Shown piece after piece: positions 17,320-26,063 of a stretch of 64,000 nt of DNA. Each line of letters opens with the position of its first letter. Position 1 is the stretch's first letter. The stretch lies in assembly GCA_039177555.1 (NCBI GenBank), contig JBCDFV010000008.1, positions 71,469 through 135,468 of the forward strand. Reading direction: 5' to 3'. The notes below the pieces were generated by a model that worked only from the letters and a program-made list of their open reading frames with translations, was not told the DNA's origin and did not search any database. Source of the stretch: JANQGH01 sp039177555 (GTDB lineage Bacteria; Pseudomonadota; Alphaproteobacteria; DSM-16000; Inquilinaceae). The translations under genes and the position numbers were made by a program.

Positions 17320-17334
17320 CACCGGCCTCCGGTG
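17320..17334. terminator. Short hairpin in a convergent spacer
   Basis: CACCGG, CCT, CCGGTG forms a 6-bp stem with a 3-base loop in the 45-base gap between the dehydrogenase and barrel genes. Flanking CCG/CGG can extend it with one bulge. There is no T-run on either side. Confidence 0.3.
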
Positions 17335-17360
17335 CGGACTTGGCGACCGGCGGTCGGAGG

Positions 17361-18719
17361 TCAGAAACCGATCCTGACGCCGACCGTTCCTTCAACACCG
17401 TCGGTGTTGTTGTCACCCCAGACATATTCGACATTCGTGAACAGCGCGGTGTTTTCCGCAACCGCGTAGCTGAAGCCGCCACCGACTTCGAACATGTTGT
17501 CTGGATAGCTGTTGGTGGACGTCGTGCTGTCGGTTGCGGGGAACTCGCCCCCCAGCGTATCGGTCACCCGATAGGTGCTGTCGCCATCCAACTGGCGGAT
17601 ATAGTTGAACTCGCCGAACAGGTTCAGCGCTTGACCGTCGACGTCGACATCCGTCGATAGGCGAACACCAAGTCGGCCACGCAGATTGTTCCCGTCTTCC
17701 AGCGCAATGCTGCGAACCGCATCCGTCGGCACGCCGAACGAGAAGTCGTCGTGATCCACGTTGGTGTAGATCAGTTGGCCCTGGGGCTCGACAACGAAGT
17801 TCTCGGCAACCTCGAACGGCACGCCGACTTCGGCCGACGCCGCCCAGGAGTCGCCATCGACGTCGCCGCGCCAGCCGAAGCTGTTCACATCATAGCTGAG
17901 ATCGGTGTACATGCCGACGATATCGATATAGGCGTCGCCGATGAAATAGGTGCCGTAAAGGCCAACGGAAAAGCCGTCCGTGTCGACGCTTGATGCCTGC
18001 CAATCCTGGCTGGTCTCGCCGTACCCCAGGAAGGCGCCGATCTGAAGATCCTCCTGGACGAAATGGCCGACGCCAATCTGGCCGCCGAACAGATCGAGAT
18101 CGCTGCCGGACAGGTCGAGGGTTCGGCCGAACACCCGTCCGAACGCATTCCAAGAACCGTAGTTGTAAACCGTACCCTCGCGCTCATGGAATGTGCCGAT
18201 CATTTCGTTGGCCAATTCCACGGCGGAGAACACCAGGTCCACGTCGGCTGCCGGCGCGTCGCAATAGCCGGCAAAGTCGATGAAGATCGGATCGCCGGAG
18301 GGCATCCAAAGCTCGATCTGACGTGAGAATGTGTCGCGCCGGTCGACCTCGCCGTCGGGGAAGGTCACGTCAAAGCTGGAGCCGTAAAACGTGGTCGGGT
18401 CGACACCCTCGGGTGCAAACGGCACGAAACTGTTCCCCGGCGGAACCTCCAGCCCATATTGCTGGCCCGTATTCGGGCCGGATCTGACCATCACCGTAAA
18501 TATCTGGTTTTCGTCCGTGGGGTTCCTGACTGACAGGTACGGGTTTCCATTAGCGTTGACCCAGTTCACGCCGTTATTGGTCGCGGGCGCGGAGGTGTAG
18601 CGGTCGGCAGGGCCAAATGTATAGCCAATCGGGTCGCCCACGCCCATCACGCCACAATCTGCAAGGGCGGTTCCAGATACTAATGTTCCAATAAGTATAG
18701 ATAAAGAATAGTGTCGCAC
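17361..18719 (-). CDS. Outer-membrane beta-barrel (autotransporter-domain) protein
   Basis: A GTG start five bases after GGAGG gives 452 residues with a signal peptide (residues 1-20, GTALA-D). Residues 21-155 form a beta-rich N-terminal part with two Cys. From about residue 185 to the end, alternating amphipathic strands (GVGHFVQEDLQIGAFLGYG, FSVGLYGTYFIGDAYIDIVG) and the terminal Phe (VGVRIGF) mark an autotransporter-type barrel inserted by BamA. The passenger is short and not a long beta-helix. Function unknown. The 5' end and upstream DNA are AT-richer than the neighbourhood. Confidence 0.8.
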   Translation of the reverse strand: MRHYSLSILIGTLVSGTALADCGVMGVGDPIGYTFGPADRYTSAPATNNGVNWVNANGNPYLSVRNPTDENQIFTVMVRSGPNTGQQYGLEVPPGNSFVPFAPEGVDPTTFYGSSFDVTFPDGEVDRRDTFSRQIELWMPSGDPIFIDFAGYCDAPAADVDLVFSAVELANEMIGTFHEREGTVYNYGSWNAFGRVFGRTLDLSGSDLDLFGGQIGVGHFVQEDLQIGAFLGYGETSQDWQASSVDTDGFSVGLYGTYFIGDAYIDIVGMYTDLSYDVNSFGWRGDVDGDSWAASAEVGVPFEVAENFVVEPQGQLIYTNVDHDDFSFGVPTDAVRSIALEDGNNLRGRLGVRLSTDVDVDGQALNLFGEFNYIRQLDGDSTYRVTDTLGGEFPATDSTTSTNSYPDNMFEVGGGFSYAVAENTALFTNVEYVWGDNNTDGVEGTVGVRIGF

Positions 18720-18749
18720 TCTTACCTCCGGGTTTCGTATAAGCGCGCG

Positions 18750-18778
18750 TTCTTATTTATTGAAGAGAGTATTGTCAA
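18750..18778 (-). promoter_or_regulatory. Candidate sigma-70 promoter of the barrel gene
   Basis: On the minus strand TTGACA (18778-18773) is followed after 17 bases by TAAGAA (18755-18750). The -35 is a perfect consensus and the -10 is poor. It lies about 30 bases before the start in AT-rich DNA. ATTGT/ACAAT arms overlap the -35, a possible small operator. Confidence 0.45.
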
Positions 18779-18997
18779 CAATCTTAGGAATATTTACTTA
18801 CTTTAGATGTGCTTGGATTCGAAGCGACCATTGGTTGAAGATTGACCGTAACAGGCAAGTATCGTCGCTGGTTGGGGTTCTGGGCGTTGACCAATCGCTG
18901 TCCCCGCAATCCACAGCCGAATATCTCCGCGAGGCCGTGACCAGCGCGCGCCAAGGTGCCATGCTGAAGACCATTGCCCGCTTGAGTCGGAGTTGAC

Positions 18998-21900
18998 ATG
19001 AGCCACGCCGATTTCGTTCATCTGCGCGTCCACAGCGCCTATTCGCTGGCCGAGGGCGCCTTGAAGGTGAAGGAACTGGTCGGGCTGTGTCAGCGCCATG
19101 CGATGCCGGCCGTGGCCGTGACCGATACGGGCAATCTGTTCGGCGCGCTGGAAGTGGCGATGGCGGCCGCCGGAGCCGGTGTCCAGCCGATCACGGGGAC
19201 GGTCGTGGCGATCGCCCGCACGGCCTCGTCGCGGAACGGCCAACCCGCCAAGCCCGATCAACTGGTCCTGCTGGTCCAGGACGAGACCGGTTATCAGAAC
19301 TTGATGGCCTTGGTCAGCCACGCCTTCTTGAACACGCCGCCGGGGGAGGCGCCCTGCGTCTCCTGGGACGATCTGGAGGACCGTACGGACGGCCTGATCG
19401 CGTTGAGCGGCGGGCCTGGCGGCACGCTGGGCCGCTTGCTGCTGGAAGGCCAGGTGCCTGCCGCAGAGGCTACCCTTGACCTCCTGCAATCCCTGTTTCC
19501 CGATCGACTCTATATCGAATTGATGCGCCACGGCCTGGCGGCGGAACGACGGATTGAGCCGGCGTTGATCGACCTTGCCTACCGGCGTGACCTGCCGCTG
19601 GTCGCGACCAACGACTGCTTCTTCGCCGATGAGGGCATGTTCGAGGCGCACGACGCATTGCTGTGCATCGCCGACGGCACCTATGTCGCCGAACGCGATC
19701 GCCGTCGCGTGACCAAGCACCACTGGTTCAAGCCGGCCGCCGAGATGCGCGCCCTGTTCCAAGACCTGCCCGAGGCCGTCGACAACACGCTGGTGATCGC
19801 CCGGCGCTGTGCCTTCATGCCGGAACCGCGCAAACCGATCCTGCCCCGGTTCGAGACCGACGGCGGCCGGTCGGAGGCCGACGAGCTTCGCGCCCAGGCC
19901 GAGGCCGGGCTGGAAGACCGACTAGCCGCCTTCCTGTTCGAGCCCGGGATGACCGACCAGCAGCGGGCGGAGGTCGCAAAACCCTACCGCGACCGCCTGG
20001 CGTTCGAACTCGACATCATCATCGAGATGGGGTTTGCCGGCTATTTCCTGATCGTTGCCGATTTCATCAAATGGTCGAACGCCAACGGCATTCCGGTAGG
20101 GCCGGGCAGGGGGTCCGGCGCTGCCTCGGTGGTCGCCTGGTCTCTGACCATCACCGGTCTCGACCCGATTGCCCTGGACCTGGTGTTCGAACGGTTCTTG
20201 AACCCCGAACGCGTCTCGATGCCGGACTTCGATATCGATTTCTGCCAGGATCGGCGGGACGAGGTGATCGACTATGTCCGGCAGAAGTTCGGCGACGATC
20301 GGGTCGCCCAGATCATCACCTTCGGAAAGCTGCAGGCCCGCGCCGTGCTGCGCGATGTCGGGCGCGTCTTGCAGATGCCCTATGGCCAGGTCGACCGGCT
20401 GTGCAAGCTGGTGCCCAACAACCCGGCCAATCCGGTCACCTTGCAGCAGGCCATCGACGGCGAACCGGCGTTACAGCAGGCGCGCGCGGAAGACGAGAAC
20501 GTCAACCACCTGATTGACCTGGCGATCAAGCTGGAAGGGCTTTACCGCCACGCCTCGACCCATGCTGCCGGCGTCGTGATCGGCGACCGGCCATTGCAGG
20601 AACTGGTGCCGCTTTACCGCGATCCGCGCTCACCCATGCCGGTGACCCAATTCAATATGAAATATGTCGAACAGGCCGGCCTGGTGAAGTTCGACTTCCT
20701 CGGTCTGAAGACGTTGACCGTGCTGCAGCAGGCGGTCGAGCTGGTGAACGCGCGCGAAACCGATGAGCCGGACCCACCGCTCCATCTCGATCGCATCCCC
20801 CTCGATGACGGGGATACGTACGCTATGCTGTGCCGGGCCACGGCGACAGGCGTGTTTCAGTTGGAATCGAGCGGCATGCGCGACGTGCTGCGCCAGATGA
20901 AGCCGTCCGTGTTCGAGGACATCATCGCCCTTGTGGCCCTCTACCGCCCGGGCCCGATGGACAACATCCCGACCTTCATCCGCAACAAGCACGCGCCGAA
21001 CGGCGACGGCATCGACTACCTGCACCCCAAGCTGGAACCGATCCTGAAAGAGACCTACGGCATCATGGTCTATCAGGAACAGGTGATGCAGGCGGCGCAG
21101 ACCCTGGCCGGCTATACGCTCGGCGGCGCCGACCTGCTGCGGCGCGCGATGGGCAAAAAGATCAAGGCCGAGATGGACGCCCAAAAGCAGGTCTTTCTGG
21201 AGGGCGCGGCCGATCAGGGCATCAAGGCCAAACAGGCGGGATCGATCTTCGACCAGATCGAGAAGTTCGCCGGCTATGGCTTCAACAAGGCGCATGCGGC
21301 GGCCTACGCCCTGGTCGCCTATCACACGGCCTACCTGAAATCGACCTATCCGGTTGAGTTCATGGCCGCCTCGATGACGCTTGATCTGCACAACACCGAC
21401 AAGCTGAACATCTTCAAGCAGGAACTGGACCGGATGGGGGTCCGGCTCTTGCCGCCGGATATCAATGCTTCGCCGGCTCAGTTCGGCGTCGAACGCGCGC
21501 CGGGCGAGGACAGGGAAGGCCAAGACCTGGCCATCCGCTATGCCCTGGGCGCGATCAAGGGTGTCGGCTTGGAGGCCATGCGGCTGGTCGAGGCCGAACG
21601 CAGGTCCGGCGGGCCGTATCGGGACATCTTCGACTTCGCCGAACGTCAGGATGCCCGCGTCTTGAACCGGCGCCAGATCGAAAACCTGATCAAGGCCGGC
21701 ACGTTCGACGCCATGAACGACAACCGGGCACAGTTGATGGCGGCGGTCGACACGCTGCTGCGTCATGCGTCTGCCACCGCGTCGGACCGGGACAGCGGCC
21801 AGTCCAGCCTGTTCGGCGGCCTGTCCGAGGAGGCCCATCGGCCGCGCCTGCCCATCGTGCCCGAATGGGACAGCATGGAGGCCCTGCGGCAGGAGTTCGA

Positions 21901-22492
21901 GGCCATGGGCTTCTATCTGTCGGCTCATCCGATCGACAATTTTCCGACCGTGCGCGTCGGCGCGGTGCCCTCGTCGGAGATCGGTACCCGTTTCCGCAGC
22001 TCTGGTCGGTCGACCATGAAGGTCGCCGGCATCGTACTGGCCAAGCGCGAGATGACGACCAAGACCGGCAACCGTATGGCCTTCGTGCAGATGTCCGACG
22101 CCAGCGGCGTGTTCGAGATCACCCTGTTCGTCGAGGCCCTGGTGAAGGCGCGCCCGCTGCTGGAGGCGGGGACGCCGCTGCTGGCCGTCATCGAGGTCCA
22201 GGCGCGCGACGAGGATCTGAGGCTGACGGCGACGGATGTCACGCCGCTGGATGACGCCGTGGCCCAGGCCGGCATGGCGATCCAGGTCCATATCGACCGA
22301 CCGGAGGCCGCGGGCGAACTGCACGGAATTCTTGAGCGCATGGGCCAGGGGCGCGGCCGGGTCAGCGTCTTGATCCCGGTCGATCACGACGGCGAGGCGG
22401 AGATCGTCTTGCCGCAGACCTACGCCATCGGCACCAAGGGCCGCGCGGCCATCAAGTCGATCTCCGGGGTCAGCGACGTGCGGGAGTTTTAG
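18998..22492 (+). CDS. dnaE: DNA polymerase III alpha subunit
   Basis: Catalytic subunit of the replicative polymerase, 1164 residues, a normal full length. The PHP domain opens the protein (HLRVHSAYSLAEGA), the catalytic palm shows PDFDIDFCQDRRDEV near residue 410, and helix-hairpin-helix and OB domains follow (KVAGIVLAKREMTTKTGNRMAF near residue 1010). The start at 18998 leaves the PHP motif at the N-terminus. It is followed after about 200 bases by rpsB, the usual alphaproteobacterial neighbour. Confidence 0.97.
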   Translation: MSHADFVHLRVHSAYSLAEGALKVKELVGLCQRHAMPAVAVTDTGNLFGALEVAMAAAGAGVQPITGTVVAIARTASSRNGQPAKPDQLVLLVQDETGYQNLMALVSHAFLNTPPGEAPCVSWDDLEDRTDGLIALSGGPGGTLGRLLLEGQVPAAEATLDLLQSLFPDRLYIELMRHGLAAERRIEPALIDLAYRRDLPLVATNDCFFADEGMFEAHDALLCIADGTYVAERDRRRVTKHHWFKPAAEMRALFQDLPEAVDNTLVIARRCAFMPEPRKPILPRFETDGGRSEADELRAQAEAGLEDRLAAFLFEPGMTDQQRAEVAKPYRDRLAFELDIIIEMGFAGYFLIVADFIKWSNANGIPVGPGRGSGAASVVAWSLTITGLDPIALDLVFERFLNPERVSMPDFDIDFCQDRRDEVIDYVRQKFGDDRVAQIITFGKLQARAVLRDVGRVLQMPYGQVDRLCKLVPNNPANPVTLQQAIDGEPALQQARAEDENVNHLIDLAIKLEGLYRHASTHAAGVVIGDRPLQELVPLYRDPRSPMPVTQFNMKYVEQAGLVKFDFLGLKTLTVLQQAVELVNARETDEPDPPLHLDRIPLDDGDTYAMLCRATATGVFQLESSGMRDVLRQMKPSVFEDIIALVALYRPGPMDNIPTFIRNKHAPNGDGIDYLHPKLEPILKETYGIMVYQEQVMQAAQTLAGYTLGGADLLRRAMGKKIKAEMDAQKQVFLEGAADQGIKAKQAGSIFDQIEKFAGYGFNKAHAAAYALVAYHTAYLKSTYPVEFMAASMTLDLHNTDKLNIFKQELDRMGVRLLPPDINASPAQFGVERAPGEDREGQDLAIRYALGAIKGVGLEAMRLVEAERRSGGPYRDIFDFAERQDARVLNRRQIENLIKAGTFDAMNDNRAQLMAAVDTLLRHASATASDRDSGQSSLFGGLSEEAHRPRLPIVPEWDSMEALRQEFEAMGFYLSAHPIDNFPTVRVGAVPSSEIGTRFRSSGRSTMKVAGIVLAKREMTTKTGNRMAFVQMSDASGVFEITLFVEALVKARPLLEAGTPLLAVIEVQARDEDLRLTATDVTPLDDAVAQAGMAIQVHIDRPEAAGELHGILERMGQGRGRVSVLIPVDHDGEAEIVLPQTYAIGTKGRAAIKSISGVSDVREF

Positions 22493-22699
22493 AGGCAAGG
22501 AAGTGTCTGTTCATTTGCAGGCAAGTCCTTGCAAATCGGTGTCAACGGGGCTATCTACCCGCCGTCATTGACAATCCTCACGCGGGACATGCGGTCAGCC
22601 GTCAGCAGGCGGTTGCTCGCTCCGGTGTTCCGGCACGGCTTTTCGAGGTCGCGCCGAGGACAAGACCCGCGGCGGACGAACCGGAGAAGGAAAGATCCG
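22493..22699 (+). promoter_or_regulatory. rpsB leader and promoter region
   Basis: This 207-base spacer holds TTGCAA (22529-22534) and TATCTA (22552-22557) 17 bases apart, a plausible promoter. TTTGCA (22514-22519) and TGCAAA (22530-22535) form an inverted repeat overlapping the -35. That would leave a leader of about 135 bases, long enough for the S2-autogenous control known for rpsB-tsf operons; the RNA fold was not computed. Confidence 0.4.
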
Positions 22700-23611
22700 A
22701 TGGTCATGCCGACCTTTACCATGCGCCAGCTTCTGGAAGCGGGCGTCCATTTTGGTCACAACACCCGCCGCTGGAACCCGAAGATGGCGCCGTACATCTT
22801 CGGTGTCCGCAACGGGATCCACATCATCAATCTCGAAGAGACCGTGCCCTTGCTGGGGCGGGCGCTGGAAGCCATCCGCGAAGTGGTGGCCAACAATGGC
22901 CGCGTCCTGTTCGTGGGCACCAAGCGCCAGGCGCAGGAACGCATCGCCGAGGCGGCGAAACGCTCGGGCCAGTATTACGTCAATCACCGCTGGCTGGGCG
23001 GCATGTTGACCAACTGGAAGACGATCTCCCAGTCGATCAGACGGCTGAAGGAGATGGACGGCCAGCTTGAGGAAGGCATCACCGGCCTGACCAAGAAAGA
23101 GCAGCTGCAGCTCACCCGCGAGCGGGACAAGCTGGAGCGGGCGCTTGGCGGCATCCGCGACATGGGCGGCCTGCCGGATCTGCTGGTGGTGATCGATACG
23201 AATAAGGAATCGATCGCCATCCAAGAGGCCAACAAGCTCGGCATTCCGGTCGCCGCGGTCGTCGACAGTAATTCGAACCCGGAGGGCATCACGTTCCCGG
23301 TCCCCGGCAATGACGATGCCTTGCGCGCGATCGATCTTTACTGCGACTTGGCCACGGGTGCGGTGTTGGCCGGTATCGAGGCGGCGTTGACCACGTCCGG
23401 CGCCGATGTCGGCGCGATGGACACACCGGTCGCGGAAACCGTGCCGGATGCCCCGACCGAGGAGCCTGCGCAGGAGGTTGCGGCCGAGGCCGAGCCCTCG
23501 ACCGAGGAGGCACCGGCCGAGGACGCGCCCACCGAACAGGAGCCAGCGGCCGAGCCGGCGAGTGATACCGCCGCCGAAGAGGAAAAACCGACGGCTGGCG
23601 AAGCCGCCTGA
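22700..23611 (+). CDS. rpsB: 30S ribosomal protein S2
   Basis: Small-subunit protein S2, 303 residues. The core shows FTMRQLLEAGVHFGHNTRRWNPKM (residues 6-29), FVGTKRQAQ, and NHRWLGGMLTNWKTI. The start at 22700 is eight bases after AAGGA; an ATG at 22706 is an alternative. After about residue 240 there is a tail of about 60 residues rich in Glu, Ala and Pro, longer than in E. coli but common in alphaproteobacteria. Operon with tsf, with a hairpin between them. Confidence 0.97.
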   Translation: MVMPTFTMRQLLEAGVHFGHNTRRWNPKMAPYIFGVRNGIHIINLEETVPLLGRALEAIREVVANNGRVLFVGTKRQAQERIAEAAKRSGQYYVNHRWLGGMLTNWKTISQSIRRLKEMDGQLEEGITGLTKKEQLQLTRERDKLERALGGIRDMGGLPDLLVVIDTNKESIAIQEANKLGIPVAAVVDSNSNPEGITFPVPGNDDALRAIDLYCDLATGAVLAGIEAALTTSGADVGAMDTPVAETVPDAPTEEPAQEVAAEAEPSTEEAPAEDAPTEQEPAAEPASDTAAEEEKPTAGEAA

Positions 23612-23628
23612 TCACCGATCGAGAGTGA

Positions 23629-23661
23629 ACCGGGCGGCGATCGGGCCGCCCGGTTTCTTTT
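23629..23661 (+). terminator. Terminator/attenuator between rpsB and tsf
   Basis: ACCGGGCGGC (23629-23638) pairs perfectly with GCCGCCCGGT (23645-23654), loop GATCGG, followed by TTTCTTTT. It is a strong rho-independent terminator, so part of the transcripts should stop after rpsB, giving more S2 than EF-Ts mRNA. Confidence 0.8.
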
Positions 23662-23704
23662 GACATCAGTGTTTTGTTACGGAATTCTGACGTAAGAGGT
23701 CAAA

Positions 23705-24631
23705 ATGTCAGCAATCACTGCGGCCCTGGTGAAGGAGCTGCGCGAGAAAACCGGCGCCGGCATGATGGATTGCAAGAAGGCGCTGACGGAAACCGGCGGC
23801 GACATGGAAGCGGCGATCGACTGGCTGCGCAAGAAGGGCTTGGCGGCGGCGGCGAAGAAGGCCGGCCGTACCGCTTCGGAGGGCCTGGTCGGCTTGCAGA
23901 TCGACGGCGCCAAGGGCGCGCTGGTCGAGGTCAACTCCGAAACCGACTTCGTGTCGCGCAACGAGACGTTCCAATCGTTCGTGAAGACCACGTCCGAACT
24001 GGCCGTGGGGGCGGACGGTTCCGTCGAGGCGCTGGCCGCGTTGGACTATCCGGGCACCGGTCGGACGGTTGCCGAGGAACTCACCCATCTCATCGCGACC
24101 ATCGGCGAAAACATGAGTTTGCGCCGGACGGCCAGCCTGTCGGTCGGGACCGGCGCGGTGGCCGGCTACATTCACGGCGCCGTCGTGCCGGACATGGGCA
24201 AGATCGGCGTGCTGGTCGCGCTGGAGTCGACCGCTGACGCCGGCGCGTTGGTGGAGTTTGGCCGGCAGCTTGCCATGCATGTCGCCGCCACCCGCCCCGA
24301 ATCGCTGTCGGTCGAGGATCTGGACCCGGCGCTCTTGAACCGCGAGCGTGAGGTTCTGTCGGAGCAAGCCCGTGCTTCGGGCAAACCGGAGGCTATCATC
24401 GAGAAAATGGTGGAAGGTCGCCTGCGCAAGTACTACCAAGAGGTGGTGTTGCTTGAGCAGACTTTCGTCATCGACGGTGAAAGCAAGGTGGCGAGTGCCG
24501 TCGAAGCGAAGTCCAAGGAACTGGGCGCGCCGATTGCTGTCACCGGTTTCGCCCGTTTCACATTGGGCGAGGGCATCGAGAAGGACGACGGCGATTTTGC
24601 AGCGGAGGTCGCGGCGACGCTGAAGGCATAA
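23705..24631 (+). CDS. tsf: Elongation factor Ts
   Basis: Guanine-nucleotide exchange factor for EF-Tu, 308 residues. The N-terminal UBA-like domain has KTGAGMMDCKKAL (residues 15-27), and the core motif VEVNSETDFVSRN lies near residue 78. Two dimerisation/core subdomains and a C-terminal helix (KYYQEVVLLEQ) follow. It starts 93 bases after rpsB and may use the promoter of rpsB by read-through past the intervening terminator. Confidence 0.97.
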   Translation: MSAITAALVKELREKTGAGMMDCKKALTETGGDMEAAIDWLRKKGLAAAAKKAGRTASEGLVGLQIDGAKGALVEVNSETDFVSRNETFQSFVKTTSELAVGADGSVEALAALDYPGTGRTVAEELTHLIATIGENMSLRRTASLSVGTGAVAGYIHGAVVPDMGKIGVLVALESTADAGALVEFGRQLAMHVAATRPESLSVEDLDPALLNREREVLSEQARASGKPEAIIEKMVEGRLRKYYQEVVLLEQTFVIDGESKVASAVEAKSKELGAPIAVTGFARFTLGEGIEKDDGDFAAEVAATLKA

Positions 24632-24637
24632 GCCTTC
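24622..24637 (+). other. Hairpin at the tsf stop codon
   Basis: GAAGGC, loop ATAA, GCCTTC: a 6-bp stem whose loop includes part of the tsf stop codon. No T-run follows. It could mark an mRNA processing site between tsf and pyrH. Confidence 0.3.
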
Positions 24638-24649
24638 GGAATTGCGACC

Positions 24650-24685
24650 GGAATCGGGGCCGAAATCGAGGCCAGAATCAGGGCG
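24650..24685 (+). repeat. Three imperfect 12-base tandem repeats in the tsf-pyrH spacer
   Basis: Units at 24650-24661 (GGAATCGGGGCC), 24662-24673 (GAAATCGAGGCC) and 24674-24685 (AGAATCAGGGCG) share the GAATC-GGGC pattern. They lie between the tsf stop and the pyrH ribosome site and are not translated if pyrH starts at 24708. Confidence 0.5.
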
Positions 24686-24707
24686 GAGCCTGGAGGGACG
24701 ACAACTG

Positions 24708-25433
24708 ATGCCAGCCGACGGGCCGCTTTATAAGCGCGTTCTGCTGAAGCTATCCGGCGAGGCCCTGATGGGCGCCCAAGCCTATGGCATCGATCCCGAC
24801 ATGGCCAACAAGGTGGCCCAGCAGATCGCCTCGGTCGCTTCTCTGGGCTGCCAAGTCTGCGTCGTCGTGGGCGGCGGTAACATCTTCCGTGGGCTGTCCG
24901 GCGCCGCGACGGGCATGGAACGCTCCACCGCCGACTATATGGGCATGTTGGCGACCGTGATTAACGCCCTGGCGATGCAAAGCGCGTGCGAGCGAATCGG
25001 CCTGCAGACCCGGGTCCTGTCGGCCATTCCCATGGCGTCGGTGTGCGAGCCCTATATCCGCAGACGCGCCGTGCGGCATATGGAAAAGGGGCGAGTCGTG
25101 ATCTTCGCGGCCGGCACGGGCAATCCGTTCTTCACCACCGACACCGCCGCGGCCTTGCGGGCCTCCGAAATGGACTGTGATGCGTTGCTGAAAGGCACGC
25201 AGGTCGACGGCGTTTACGACGCCGATCCGCGCGAGGTCCCGACCGCCAAACGGCTGGGCCGGCTAAGCTATATGCAGGTGCTGGCCAACGACCTTCGGGT
25301 GATGGACCATTCAGCCATATCATTGGCGCGAGAAAACCATATTCCCATCCTTGTCTTCTCGATCCATAACGAGGGGGCGTTCGCCGACGTCGTTTCTGGA
25401 CGTGGAAGCTACACGATCATTACGGAAGCTTGA
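24708..25433 (+). CDS. pyrH: UMP kinase
   Basis: Hexameric bacterial uridylate kinase, 241 residues, making UDP from UMP for nucleotide and envelope precursor synthesis. Motifs: RVLLKLSGEALMG (residues 9-21), VVGGGNIFRG, ADYMGMLATVINALA, and GTGNPFFTTDTAA near residue 140. The start at 24708 follows GGAGG; the frame upstream to 24642 covers a repeat and is not conserved. Usual tsf-pyrH-frr order. Confidence 0.97.
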   Translation: MPADGPLYKRVLLKLSGEALMGAQAYGIDPDMANKVAQQIASVASLGCQVCVVVGGGNIFRGLSGAATGMERSTADYMGMLATVINALAMQSACERIGLQTRVLSAIPMASVCEPYIRRRAVRHMEKGRVVIFAAGTGNPFFTTDTAAALRASEMDCDALLKGTQVDGVYDADPREVPTAKRLGRLSYMQVLANDLRVMDHSAISLARENHIPILVFSIHNEGAFADVVSGRGSYTIITEA

Positions 25434-25455
25434 AGAAGGGGGGGTGTCGCGGGCC

Positions 25456-26013
25456 ATGACGGATATCGATCTTGACGACATCGAGCGCCGGATGAACGGC
25501 GCCTTCGAGGCGCTGCGTACGGAGTTCGGCGGCCTGCGCACGGGCCGTGCCTCGCCGACCTTGCTGGAACCGATCACGGTCGAGGCCTATGGCGCCGTCA
25601 TGCCGATGAACCAGGTCGGTACGATCGGCGTGCCCGAGCCTAGGTTGCTGACGGTCCAGGTCTGGGACAACGGTTTGGTAAAGGCCGTGGAAAAGGCCAT
25701 CAGGGATGCCGGTCTCGGCCTTAACCCTCAGACCGATGGCGCGCTGGTGCGCGTCCCGATCCCGGAATTGAACGAAGAACGCCGCAAGGAGCTTGGCAGG
25801 GTCGCCAGCAAGTATGCCGAGCAGGCGCGCGTGGCCGCGCGCAACGTGCGGCGAGACGGGATGGACCGGCTGAAAAAGATGGAAAAAGACGGCGACCTTA
25901 GCCAGGACGACCACCGGCTCTATGCCGATGAAATCCAAACCCTGACCGATCAGACAATACAGAAGATCGACGACGCCCTTGCCGCCAAGGAGTCGGAGAT
26001 CATGCAAGTCTAA
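25456..26013 (+). CDS. frr: Ribosome recycling factor
   Basis: Splits post-termination ribosomes together with EF-G. The product has 185 residues, the family's usual length, with RTGRASP (about residues 30-36), the LLTVQVWD strand and the three-helix bundle core (RVASKYAEQARVAARNVRRDGMD). The start at 25456 gives the typical N-terminus (DIDLDDIERRM). A GTG at 25444 is possible but leaves no ribosome-site spacing. It begins 22 bases after pyrH. Confidence 0.97.
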   Translation: MTDIDLDDIERRMNGAFEALRTEFGGLRTGRASPTLLEPITVEAYGAVMPMNQVGTIGVPEPRLLTVQVWDNGLVKAVEKAIRDAGLGLNPQTDGALVRVPIPELNEERRKELGRVASKYAEQARVAARNVRRDGMDRLKKMEKDGDLSQDDHRLYADEIQTLTDQTIQKIDDALAAKESEIMQV

Positions 26014-26063
26014 CAGCCATCTCCAGCTCCGCCCGTCGCCGAACCCGCCTGACGAGAAGATCC

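Noticed and set aside
18760..18996. Plus-strand frame of 78 codons ending just before dnaE
   Set aside because: It starts with TTG in AT-rich promoter DNA, has no ribosome site, and its first half is the control region of the divergent barrel gene.
20630..22498. Minus-strand open frame of 622 codons opposite dnaE
   Set aside because: Shadow of dnaE caused by codon bias.
23406..23611. Possible low-complexity or frameshifted end of rpsB
   Set aside because: The Glu/Ala/Pro-rich tail is in frame, ends in a normal stop before a terminator, and similar tails are common in alphaproteobacterial S2.
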